A stretch of DNA of 64,000 nucleotides from Betaproteobacteria bacterium. GTDB lineage: Bacteria > Pseudomonadota > Gammaproteobacteria > Burkholderiales > Casimicrobiaceae. Shown in pieces: positions 8,812-16,500 of this stretch. How positions within the stretch are numbered: position 1 is the first letter of the stretch; each line of letters opens with the position of its first letter. The stretch lies in the NCBI GenBank assembly GCA_016716425.1, contig JADJWJ010000001.1, positions 307,001 through 371,000 of the forward strand, in the 5' to 3' direction. The notes beneath the pieces were generated by a model. The model did not search any database, was not told where the DNA came from, and saw only the letters and a program-made list of their open reading frames with translations. A program made the translations under genes and the position numbers.

Positions 8812-8823
8812 CGGTCGTCGCCT

Positions 8824-8895
8824 CGGTTATTGACATTTATCAAGGTTCCATTATCCCATATTATGAGAATCTGCAACTGTCTTCAATCATGAAAT
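8824..8895. promoter_or_regulatory. AT-rich divergent control region between iclR-type gene and cluster
   Basis: This is one of the few AT-rich stretches in the window. It contains TTGACA at 8830-8835 and TATTAT at 8859-8864, but their 23-base spacing is too long for one sigma70 promoter, so they probably belong to different promoters or one is chance. An imperfect inverted repeat (TTCCATTAT, then ATTATGAGAA, about 8847-8870) is a possible IclR operator. Its position between the divergent regulator and the first cluster gene supports a control role. Confidence 0.45.
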
Positions 8896-8953
8896 CCATG
8901 CGAATCACGTCAATGGGCGCGAAGCCACCGGCCGGCGACCGGGAGGGCTCGGC

Positions 8954-10513
8954 GTGACGCCCGGCTGGGCCGAAGCGCTGGCGGGGCTCGCGGCGCGGGA
9001 GGCGCTCGCCCGGGCGGGTGGCGGCGAGGCGCGGCTGGAGGAACAACGCAGCGCCGGGAAACTGACGGCGCGCGAGCGCATCGAGGCACTGCTCGACCGC
9101 GGCAGCTTCGTCGAGACCGGCATGCTCGCCGAGCACCAGTGCCGCGACTTCGGCATGGAGGAGAAGAAATTTCCCGGCGACGGCGTCGTCACCGGCCATG
9201 GCTGCATCGACGGGCGCTGCGTCTGCGTGTACGCCGAGGATGCCACGGTCCTCGGCGGCTCCACCGGGCGGGTCCACGGGACCAAGATCCACACGCTGCT
9301 GCGGCGTGCGCGCGAGAACCGCGTGCCGGTCGTCGGACTGCACGACTCGGGCGGCGCCCGCATCCAGGAGGGCATGGACAACGTCTACGGGATGACCGGC
9401 GTGCTCGCCGAGTACAGCCTCAACTCCGGCGTCGTGCCGCAGATCGTCGCCATCATGGGCACCTGCGCCGGCGGGGCGGCGTACTCCGCGGCGCTGGCCG
9501 ACTTCATCGTGCAGGTCGAGCACACGTCGCAGCTGTTCGTCACCGGGCCGGCGCTGGCCGCCGAAGTGCTAGGCGAGGAGGTCACGAACGAGGCGCTCGG
9601 CGGCTGCGACGTTCACGCCCGCCGGTCCGGCGTCACGCATCTGGCAGCCCGCGACGATCGCGACGCCATCGCGCTGATCCGGCGCCTGCTCGGCTACCTG
9701 CCGCAGAGCAACCGCGAACGCCCCGCCGCGGGTGCGACCGACGATCCGGCGGAGCGAACGGTACCCGAGCTGCTCGACATCGTGCCGATCGACCCGGAAG
9801 CGAACTACGACATGCGCGAGGTCGTCCGCGCGCTCGCCGACGGCGCAGCGTACCTCGAGATCCAGGAGCAGTTCGCCCGCAACGTGACCGTCGGGTTCGC
9901 GCGGCTGGGCGGCCGGGTCGTGGGCGTGGTCGCGAACAACCCGGCGGTCGGGGACGGCTACATGGACGGTGCCGCCGCGGTCAAGGCCGCGCGCTTCGTC
10001 CGCACCTGCGACGCATTCAACATCCCGCTCGTCACCCTCGTGGACGCGCCGGGATTCCTGCCGGGCGTCGCCCAGGAACAGGACGGACTGCTGCGCCACG
10101 GCGCCAAGCTGCTGCACGCCTGGACCGAGGCGACGGTGCCAAAGGTCTCCTGCATCCTGCGCAAGATGTACGGCGGGGTCATCCCCGCGATGGGCGTGCA
10201 CGAGATCGGCTTCGATCAGGTGTTCGCCTGGCCCTCCGCGGAAATGCAGATGGTCCGCGCCGAGCCCGCGGTGAAGATCCTCTGCCGCCGGGAACTCGCT
10301 GCCGCCGCTGATCCGCAGGCGCTGCTGCAGCAGAGGGTCCGGGAGTACCGCGAGCTCTACCTGACGCCCTACCACTCCGCCTCGCTGGCGGTCGTCGACG
10401 CGATCGTGCCGCCGCAGGACACGCGGGCACGGCTGATCGCCGCGCTGCGCCTGCTCGACGGCAAGATCGTGGCGGACCGCCCCTGGCGCAAGCATTCCAA
10501 CCTGCCGCTCTGA
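8954..10513 (+). CDS. Acyl-CoA carboxylase carboxyltransferase subunit (PccB/MmdA-like)
   Basis: 519 residues, the usual length. It consists of two crotonase-fold halves with GGSTGRVHGTKIH, DSGGARIQEGM and GTCAGGAAYSAALADF in the first, and DAPGFLPGVAQEQDGLLRHG and AWPSAEMQMV in the second. This is the carboxyltransferase component of propionyl-CoA carboxylase, methylmalonyl-CoA decarboxylase or transcarboxylase. The start is GTG at 8954 with GGGAGG about 7 bases upstream. The mutase follows 11 bases later, which favours propionyl-/methylmalonyl-CoA as substrate. No biotin carboxylase or biotin carrier gene is in the window, so a partner must be encoded elsewhere. Confidence 0.9.
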   Translation: MTPGWAEALAGLAAREALARAGGGEARLEEQRSAGKLTARERIEALLDRGSFVETGMLAEHQCRDFGMEEKKFPGDGVVTGHGCIDGRCVCVYAEDATVLGGSTGRVHGTKIHTLLRRARENRVPVVGLHDSGGARIQEGMDNVYGMTGVLAEYSLNSGVVPQIVAIMGTCAGGAAYSAALADFIVQVEHTSQLFVTGPALAAEVLGEEVTNEALGGCDVHARRSGVTHLAARDDRDAIALIRRLLGYLPQSNRERPAAGATDDPAERTVPELLDIVPIDPEANYDMREVVRALADGAAYLEIQEQFARNVTVGFARLGGRVVGVVANNPAVGDGYMDGAAAVKAARFVRTCDAFNIPLVTLVDAPGFLPGVAQEQDGLLRHGAKLLHAWTEATVPKVSCILRKMYGGVIPAMGVHEIGFDQVFAWPSAEMQMVRAEPAVKILCRRELAAAADPQALLQQRVREYRELYLTPYHSASLAVVDAIVPPQDTRARLIAALRLLDGKIVADRPWRKHSNLPL

Positions 10514-10524
10514 CGAAGACCGCG

Positions 10525-12192
10525 ATGCCCGATCTCGCCGACGACTGCAGGCGCTGGCAGGACACGACGCTCGCGCGCGCGCTCGAGCGCTCGCCCGAGC
10601 GGCAAACGCCGTTCGCGACCGAGAGCGGCATTCCGATCAAGGCCCTGTACACGCCGCTGGACGTGCAGGGATCGGACTATCGGGACGGGCTCGGCTTTCC
10701 GGGCGAGTTTCCGTACACGCGCGGCGTGTATCCGTCGATGTACCGCAGCCAGCTGTGGACGATGCGCCAGTACGCCGGATTCGGCTCGGCCGAGGAGACG
10801 AACCAGCGCTTCGTCCACCTGCTGGAGCAGGGGTCGACGGGGCTTTCGATCGCCTTCGATCTGCCGACGCAGCTCGGACTGGACTCCGACGATCCGCGCG
10901 CCGAGGGCGCAGTCGGGCGCGTCGGCGTGGCGGTCGATTCGCTGGCCGACATGGAGACGATCTTCGCGGGAATACCGCTCGACCGCGTGTCCACGTCGAT
11001 GACGATCAATGCGACAGCGCCGATCCTGCTGGCGATGTACATCGCGGTGGGCGAACGGCAGGGCGTGGCGCAGAAGCAGTTGACCGGCACCACGCAGAAC
11101 GACATCCTGAAGGAGTTCATCGCGCGCGGGACCTACATCTTCCCGCCCGAGCCGAGCCTCCGCCTCGGCCTCGACATCGTCGAGTACTGCCTGCGCGAGG
11201 TCCCGCGCTGGAACACGATGAACATCGCCGGCTACCACATCCGGGAGGCCGGCGCCGACGCGATCCAGGAACTCGCGTTCACGCTGGCCAATGCGATCGC
11301 CTACATCGAGCAGGCGCGTGCGCGCGGCCTCGCGGTGGACGAGTTCGCGCCGCGCCTGTCCTACAGCCTCGGGTGCTTCCGCGACCTGTTCGAGGAAGTT
11401 GCGAAGTTCCGCGCGGGGCGCCGGCTGTTCGCGCGCATCATGCGGGACCGCTTCGGCGCCAGTGACCCGCGCAGCTGCCTGTTGCGCACGTTCAGCGGCT
11501 CGTGCGGCTCCACGCTGGTGAGCCAGCAGCCGCTCAACAACATCGTGCGCATCACCATGCACGCGCTGATGGGAATCCTGGGCGGACATCAGGCGATCCA
11601 CACGGCCTGCTGGGACGAGGGCTTTGCGCTTCCCTCGGAGGAAGCGGCGATCCTGGCGCTGCGCACGCAGCAGGTGCTCGCCCACGAGTCGGGAGTCGCC
11701 AACACCATCGATCCGCTGGCCGGTTCGTATTACGTCGAGTCCCTCACCAACGAGATCGAGACCCGCGCCGCCGCGTATCTGGAGAAGATCGACGCGATGG
11801 GCGGCATGCTGCGGGCGATCGACTGCGGCTACATCGGCCGCGAGATCCGCGACTCGAGCATCCGCCAGCAGCAGGCGATCGACGCGGGGGAGACGGTCGT
11901 CGTCGGCCTGAACCGGTTCCAGACGCCCGGGGAAGGCGACCCGGCGCCGGCGTTGTTCGAGGCCGATCCGACGGTCGAGCCACGCCAGAAGGCGCGGGTG
12001 GCCGCATTGCGGGCGAAGCGCGACGCCGGCGAGGTCGGAACGAGCCTCGCCGCGGTCGATGCCGCGATCGAGGCAGGCCGCAACGTCATGCCGGCGGTGA
12101 TTCGCGCGGTCAAGGCGTACGCCACGGTAGGCGAGATCGCGGACATCATGCGTCGGCGCTGGGGCGAGTACCGCGCCGCGGTGCAGCTGTGA
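10525..12192 (+). CDS. Methylmalonyl-CoA mutase, substrate-binding large subunit (separate-subunit type)
   Basis: 555 residues: the TIM-barrel substrate domain of a B12-dependent acyl-CoA mutase without the fused B12 domain. Motifs are TMRQYAGFGSAEETN, FDLPTQLGLDSDDPR, STSMTINATAPILLAMY, GTTQNDILKEFIARGTYIF, NIAGYHIREAGA and GVANTIDPLAGSYYVE. Tyr83 (RQ-Y-AGF) and Arg201 (IA-R-GTY) are 118 residues apart, the same spacing as Tyr89/Arg207 of the Propionibacterium methylmalonyl-CoA mutase. Isobutyryl-CoA mutase has Phe/Gln and 2-hydroxyisobutyryl-CoA mutase Ile/Gln plus Asp where this protein has Ala110. It should convert (R)-methylmalonyl-CoA to succinyl-CoA. The B12 subunit gene follows at once. 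Confidence 0.9.
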   Translation: MPDLADDCRRWQDTTLARALERSPERQTPFATESGIPIKALYTPLDVQGSDYRDGLGFPGEFPYTRGVYPSMYRSQLWTMRQYAGFGSAEETNQRFVHLLEQGSTGLSIAFDLPTQLGLDSDDPRAEGAVGRVGVAVDSLADMETIFAGIPLDRVSTSMTINATAPILLAMYIAVGERQGVAQKQLTGTTQNDILKEFIARGTYIFPPEPSLRLGLDIVEYCLREVPRWNTMNIAGYHIREAGADAIQELAFTLANAIAYIEQARARGLAVDEFAPRLSYSLGCFRDLFEEVAKFRAGRRLFARIMRDRFGASDPRSCLLRTFSGSCGSTLVSQQPLNNIVRITMHALMGILGGHQAIHTACWDEGFALPSEEAAILALRTQQVLAHESGVANTIDPLAGSYYVESLTNEIETRAAAYLEKIDAMGGMLRAIDCGYIGREIRDSSIRQQQAIDAGETVVVGLNRFQTPGEGDPAPALFEADPTVEPRQKARVAALRAKRDAGEVGTSLAAVDAAIEAGRNVMPAVIRAVKAYATVGEIADIMRRRWGEYRAAVQL

Positions 12193-12212
12193 GCGCGCCG
12201 GAGGAGGTAAGG

Positions 12213-12617
12213 ATGCGCGGGAGAAAGCTCCGCGTGCTGCTGGCGAAGGCCGGTCTGGACGGCCACGACCGCGGCATCAAGATCGTGGCGCGCTACCTGA
12301 TGGACGCGGGCATGGAGGTCGTCTTCACCGGCCTGCGAGCCACACCCGAGCAGGTGGTGAAGGCGGCGCTCGAGGAGGATCCCGACGTGGTGGGCCTGAG
12401 CTTCCTCGCCGGCGATCACCTGGTGCTCGCCCCCAGGGTGATCGACGGCCTGCGGCAGCACGGGCTTGCCGACGTGATGGTGTTGCTGGGCGGGGTGATC
12501 CCGAAGCGGGACATCCCGGTTCTGGAACGGATGGGGGTGACGCAGGTCTTCCTTCCCGGCACGCCGCCGGCCGAGATCGCGCGATTCATCGAAAGCAGGA
12601 TCGGGCAGACGCACTGA
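12213..12617 (+). CDS. B12-binding small subunit of the acyl-CoA mutase
   Basis: 134 residues. The cobalamin motif D-x-H-x-x-G is present as KAGLDGHDRGIKIVARYL, followed by MEVVFTGLRATPEQVV, DVVGLSFLAGDH, and VLLGGVIPKRDIPVLERMGV, a complete flavodoxin-like B12 domain. The His of DGHDRG would be the lower axial cobalt ligand. A GTG at 12189 overlaps the previous stop, but the ATG at 12213 has an excellent GGAGGAGG five bases upstream and begins directly before the conserved region, so it is preferred. It pairs with the large subunit just upstream. Confidence 0.92.
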   Translation: MRGRKLRVLLAKAGLDGHDRGIKIVARYLMDAGMEVVFTGLRATPEQVVKAALEEDPDVVGLSFLAGDHLVLAPRVIDGLRQHGLADVMVLLGGVIPKRDIPVLERMGVTQVFLPGTPPAEIARFIESRIGQTH

Positions 12618-12636
12618 CGCCAAAGGAGCCGTACAG

Positions 12637-13614
12637 ATGATCATCGACGTACACAGACACCTGGTAGTGAAGGGCACGGTCCAGGGCGCCTACATCAAGG
12701 GCGCCGCCCAGAGCTTCTCCATGATGTACAACAAGGCGAACAAGACCAACCTCACGCCGCGCGAGTACATCGACGACGTGATCCGCAAGGAGACCGACGA
12801 CCACGCCGACAACATCATCGTGGAAATGGACGCCGCCGGCGTCGACCTCACGGTCATCTTCCCGGTCGATTACGGCCTGCTGTTCGGCGAGCCGCCGATC
12901 CACATCTTCGACCAGAACAAGCTCTATGCCGACGTCGCCAGACGGCACGCCGGACGGATGATCCCGTTCATGGCGATCGACCCGCGGCGCAAGGGCGCGC
13001 TCAAGCACTGCGAGCAGGCGTACCACGAGTGGGGCATGAAGGGCTTCAAGCTGCACGCCGGCACCGGCTACATGCCGGACGATCCCGTGTGCAACTGGGT
13101 CTACGAGAAGGCCTCGGAGTGGAAGATCCCGATCATGTGCCACACCGGCGGGGCGCCGTCAGTGGCGCTGCGCTGGGAGAACTCGCGGCCCGCCTACTTC
13201 GCCTCCGCCGCGGCCCGCTATCCCGAGGCCGACTTCATCTTCGCCCACGCCGGCGACGTCGGCTGGTGGCAGGAGGCGATGCAGGCGGCCGCGTGGCTGC
13301 CCAACGTCTACCTCGACCTGTCGCTGTGGCAGAAGCCGTTCCGCAAGATGCGCGCCGGCGAGTTCCAGAAGTGGCTGCGCCACCTCACCGACATGACCGG
13401 GGCGGACAAGCTCATGTTCGCCACCGACGCGCCGCACCCGAACCTGCACTGCCGGCTGCCCGAGTGGGTGAAGGTCTTCACGGAACTCGGCACGGAGTTC
13501 AGCCAGGAGGAGAAGGACATGATCCTGTCGGGCACCGCGCGCCGTGTGCTGAAGCTCAAGGACACCGGGGCCGTGCGCGCGCCGGCGCCCGCAGCCGCGC
13601 TGGCGGGGAAGTAA
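12637..13614 (+). CDS. Amidohydrolase-family metal-dependent hydrolase or decarboxylase (TIM barrel)
   Basis: 325 residues. It starts MIIDVHRHLV, giving the H-x-H metal motif (His6, His8). Further expected ligands are in FKLHAGTGYMPDDPV, IPIMCHTGGAPS, DFIFAHAGDVGWW and LMFATDAPHPN (Asp). This is the amidohydrolase-2 family (ACMSD, gamma-resorcylate decarboxylase, lactonase relatives), whose members cleave C-C or C-O/C-N bonds of ring-derived acids. AAAGGAG lies about 8 bases before the ATG. The nitroreductase begins immediately after its stop (TAAATG). The actual substrate is unknown; the context points to a step in the cluster pathway. Confidence 0.8.
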   Translation: MIIDVHRHLVVKGTVQGAYIKGAAQSFSMMYNKANKTNLTPREYIDDVIRKETDDHADNIIVEMDAAGVDLTVIFPVDYGLLFGEPPIHIFDQNKLYADVARRHAGRMIPFMAIDPRRKGALKHCEQAYHEWGMKGFKLHAGTGYMPDDPVCNWVYEKASEWKIPIMCHTGGAPSVALRWENSRPAYFASAAARYPEADFIFAHAGDVGWWQEAMQAAAWLPNVYLDLSLWQKPFRKMRAGEFQKWLRHLTDMTGADKLMFATDAPHPNLHCRLPEWVKVFTELGTEFSQEEKDMILSGTARRVLKLKDTGAVRAPAPAAALAGK

Positions 13615-14286
13615 ATGGACGAACTGCTCGACATCATCAACAGCCGGAAGAGCATCCGCCGCTACAAGACGGACCCGGTGCCGGACGCCATGGTGGACAA
13701 GATCCTCGAAGCGGCACGGTGGGCGCCGACCGGGGAGAACTACCAGCCCTGGCGCTTCATCGTCGTGCGCGACCAGGAGACGCGCAACCGGATCGGGGAC
13801 CTGGCCAAGCTCGGCAGCGGCTCGCGGATGACGGCGTGGTACTGCATGGGCCACATGCAGGAGCGCTTCGCCGGAATCAAGGACGAGGCGAAGCGCGCCG
13901 AAGTCCTGCGCTTCATGTACTCGGGCGAGGTGTCGGAGTTCGCCAAGCAGGCACCGGTGGTCATCGCCGTGATCGGCACGCTGCGCGAGGGCTCGGTCGA
14001 CGTGCCCTACGACCTGTCCGCGGCGATCGAGAACATGCTGCTGGAGGCGCACTCGCTGGGGCTGGGCGGCTGCTGGGTGCACGGTCCCGTGGCCTCCACG
14101 CGCGACGCGAAGAAGTTCAAGGAGATCCTCGGCATCCCGACCGGCATGGGCGACTACAAGGTCATCGCCTACGTGTCCATCGGCTGGGCGGCGGAGGCAC
14201 GCAAGTACCCGCGGCCGAAGAAGGCGCTCGAAGAACTGGTGTACTGGGAACGATTCGGCTGCACGGAAAGGCCCCGCCATGGATAA
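13615..14286 (+). CDS. Nitroreductase family FMN protein
   Basis: 223 residues. It starts MDELLDIINSRKSIRRYKTD, the classic FMN-binding N-terminus, with ARWAPTGENYQPWRFIVV near residue 45 and LEAHSLGLGGCWVHGP near 145. Such enzymes reduce nitro groups, quinones, enoates or other electrophiles with NAD(P)H, or remodel flavin. It starts at the base after the amidohydrolase stop and overlaps the next gene by 8 bases, so the three are translationally coupled. The electron donor and substrate cannot be determined from sequence. Confidence 0.85.
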   Translation: MDELLDIINSRKSIRRYKTDPVPDAMVDKILEAARWAPTGENYQPWRFIVVRDQETRNRIGDLAKLGSGSRMTAWYCMGHMQERFAGIKDEAKRAEVLRFMYSGEVSEFAKQAPVVIAVIGTLREGSVDVPYDLSAAIENMLLEAHSLGLGGCWVHGPVASTRDAKKFKEILGIPTGMGDYKVIAYVSIGWAAEARKYPRPKKALEELVYWERFGCTERPRHG

Positions 14287-14767
14287 CCGCCAATACTTCA
14301 ACCAGCTGCTCTACCGGATGGAGGAGGTCTTCTACCACGAGTTGTCCGACTGCGCGGCGTGGAAGACCGAACTGGTGGGCACGGACTTCATCCAGGCGCA
14401 GGACATCGCGGGCGCGAGCCCGCAGGAAATCGTCGAGTCCTGCATCCGGAGCATCAAGGCCGCGGGACTGGCCGAGGACATCGCGTACTCGATCAGCGGC
14501 CGGGACATCCTGCTCAAGCTGAAGATCCGGGGCTGCAGCCTGATGCAGAAGGAGGTCCTGCTGCGCGCGAGCGGCATCAAGCCGTACAACTGCCCGATCA
14601 CGAACATGATCCTCGACCAGCTGATCGAGAAGCTCGGCTACTGCACGACGTACGTCGCCGACCTCGCGGTGCCCGAGGACGCGGACGGGCAGCCGTGCTG
14701 CGTCAAGGCAGCCATCTACGCGACGCCTTCGATGATCGGCGCCGTGTCGGACTGGTCCGAAGCCTAG
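14279..14767 (+). CDS. Cys-rich conserved hypothetical protein
   Basis: 162 residues, family not recognised. Seven cysteines (25, 55, 86, 105, 122, 140, 141), five of them in the last 80 residues in contexts LKIRGCSLMQKE, KPYNCPITNM, KLGYCTTYV and GQPCCVKAAIYAT. This spacing resembles metal- or cofactor-binding small-molecule sensors such as V4R-type domains, but I cannot assign it. No signal peptide or membrane segment. It overlaps the nitroreductase by 8 bases and precedes the CoA ligase by 19, so it is clearly part of the operon. Possible roles are an accessory or chaperone protein, a small enzyme or a ligand-binding protein. Confidence 0.75.
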   Translation: MDNRQYFNQLLYRMEEVFYHELSDCAAWKTELVGTDFIQAQDIAGASPQEIVESCIRSIKAAGLAEDIAYSISGRDILLKLKIRGCSLMQKEVLLRASGIKPYNCPITNMILDQLIEKLGYCTTYVADLAVPEDADGQPCCVKAAIYATPSMIGAVSDWSEA

Positions 14768-14786
14768 CGCGACGGCACGCCTCGCC

Positions 14787-16487
14787 ATGGGATACACCGC
14801 GCACGTCGACACGTTCGTCCGCGAGCACCTTCCGCCCCGCGGACTGTGGCCCGAGTTCGTCTTCGAGCGGCCCGAATTCGTGTACCCGACGCGACTGAAC
14901 TGCGCGACCGAACTGCTCGACCGGATGGTCGCGGGCGCGGACGGCATCACGGCGGCGGACCGGCCGGCGATGCACGGGTTGGTCAACGGCAGACCGTGCA
15001 CGTGGACCTACCGGCAGCTGCTGGCGCAGGCGAACCGGATCGCACACGTGCTCACCGCGGATCTCGGTCTCGTGCCCGGCAACCGCGTGCTGCTGCGCGC
15101 GCCGAACAACCCGATGATGGCGGCCTGCTGGCTGGCCGTGATGAAGGCCGGCGGCGTCGCCGTGAGCACGATGCAGCTGCTGCGTGCCCGGGAACTCGGG
15201 CAGATCATCGGCAAGGCGAGGGTCGGACTCGCGCTGTGCGACATCCGGCTCGTGGCCGAGCTCGAGGCGGCCGCGGCTCAGTGCCCGGACCTGCAGCGCA
15301 TCGTCGTCTTCAACGGCGATGGTCCAGGCTCGCTCGAGGCGATGGCCGCGGAAAGGCCGACCGAGTTTGCCAACGTCGATACGGCCGCCGACGATCCGGC
15401 GCTGATCGCCTTCACGTCCGGGACCACCGGCCAGCCGAAGGCGGCCGTGCACTTTCACCGCGGCGTGATGGTGATGTGCGACGGCGTCCCGCGCTCGGTG
15501 GTGAAGCCCGACGGGAGCGACGTCTTCTGCGGTACGCCGCCGCTCGCGTTCGGCTTCGGGCTCGCCGTGCTGCTGTGCGCGCCGCTGCGGTTCGGCGCGT
15601 CGGTCGTCTTGTGCGAGAAGCTGACGCCGGCCGGCCTGCTGCAGACCATCCAGGACTTCCGCTGCACCATCGCCGCGACGGTGCCCACGTTCCTGGCGCA
15701 GATGGCGGCGCTGGCCGGCGACTACGACCTGTCGAGCCTGAAGAAGGCGATCTCGTCGGGCGAAGCGCTGCCCGATGCGGTGCGGCGCAACTTCAGGCAC
15801 GCGACCGGACTGGAGCCGATCGACGGCTTCGGCGCCACGGAGATGCTGCAGACCTTCATCGCTCATGCGCCCGAGCGGGTGCGGCCGGGCGCCACGGGCT
15901 ACGTGATTCCTGGCTACCGCGCCCGCGTCGTCGACGACCGGGGCGAGCCATGCGCGCCAGGGGTCGTGGGGCAGCTCGCGGTCAAGGGGCCGAGCGGCTG
16001 CCTGTACCTGGACGACCAGCGCCAGAGCGACTACGTCCGCGACGGCTGGAACGTCACCGGCGACGCGTTCAGCGTGGACGAGGACGGCTACTTCTACTTC
16101 CAGGGCCGCTCCGACGACCTGATCGTGTCGGCGGGTTACAACATCGGCGGACCGGAGGTCGAATCCACGCTGCTCGGGCACGAAGCGGTCGCCGAGTGCG
16201 CGGTGGTCGGCCTTCCCGACGCGCGGCGCGGGAACGTCGTCAGCGCGTTCGTCGTGCTCAAGCCGGGGTATCCGGCCGACGACGAAACGGCGAAGGCCCT
16301 GCAGGACTTCGTCAAGGCCGCCATTGCACCGTACAAGTATCCACGGCGGATCGAGTTCGTCTCCTCGCTGCCCCGCGGAGAGACGGGCAAGCTGATGCGT
16401 TGCAGGCTGCGCGAAGCGTCGGCGCCGTCCCACCCGGCCATTCCGGCCGATCTTCGTTGCGCGGTGCCGTCCGGCCGAGCGAACTGA
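14787..16487 (+). CDS. AMP-dependent acyl-CoA ligase, benzoate-/2-aminobenzoate-CoA ligase type
   Basis: 566 residues. The N-terminus (AHVDTFVREHLPPRGLWPEF, LNCATELLDRM) resembles 2-aminobenzoate/benzoate-CoA ligases. Adenylation motifs are present: IAFTSGTTGQPKAAVHFHRG near 210, GFGATEMLQTF near 350, YVRDGWNVTGDAF, FYFQGRSDDLIVSAGYNIGG, and the catalytic Lys in PRGETGKLMRC near the end. It activates a carboxylic acid with ATP and CoA, most likely the entry step of the cluster pathway. Whether the acid is aromatic is inference from overall resemblance. A molybdenum enzyme gene follows 13 bases later. Confidence 0.88.
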   Translation: MGYTAHVDTFVREHLPPRGLWPEFVFERPEFVYPTRLNCATELLDRMVAGADGITAADRPAMHGLVNGRPCTWTYRQLLAQANRIAHVLTADLGLVPGNRVLLRAPNNPMMAACWLAVMKAGGVAVSTMQLLRARELGQIIGKARVGLALCDIRLVAELEAAAAQCPDLQRIVVFNGDGPGSLEAMAAERPTEFANVDTAADDPALIAFTSGTTGQPKAAVHFHRGVMVMCDGVPRSVVKPDGSDVFCGTPPLAFGFGLAVLLCAPLRFGASVVLCEKLTPAGLLQTIQDFRCTIAATVPTFLAQMAALAGDYDLSSLKKAISSGEALPDAVRRNFRHATGLEPIDGFGATEMLQTFIAHAPERVRPGATGYVIPGYRARVVDDRGEPCAPGVVGQLAVKGPSGCLYLDDQRQSDYVRDGWNVTGDAFSVDEDGYFYFQGRSDDLIVSAGYNIGGPEVESTLLGHEAVAECAVVGLPDARRGNVVSAFVVLKPGYPADDETAKALQDFVKAAIAPYKYPRRIEFVSSLPRGETGKLMRCRLREASAPSHPAIPADLRCAVPSGRAN

Positions 16488-16500
16488 GGGAGCCACCGTC

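Noticed and set aside
8830..8864. A single sigma70 promoter from TTGACA (8830) and TATTAT (8859)
   Set aside because: The spacer is 23 bases, well outside the 16-18 usual range.
8812..8953. Cobalamin riboswitch controlling the mutase operon
   Set aside because: The gap is 142 bp and AT-rich, with no B12-box-like sequence (GCCACTG) seen; it is also too short for a full element plus promoter.
10525..12192. Isobutyryl-CoA or 2-hydroxyisobutyryl-CoA mutase identity
   Set aside because: The split subunit layout suggested it, but Tyr83, Ala110 and Arg201 do not match the Phe/Gln or Ile/Asp/Gln residues of those enzymes.
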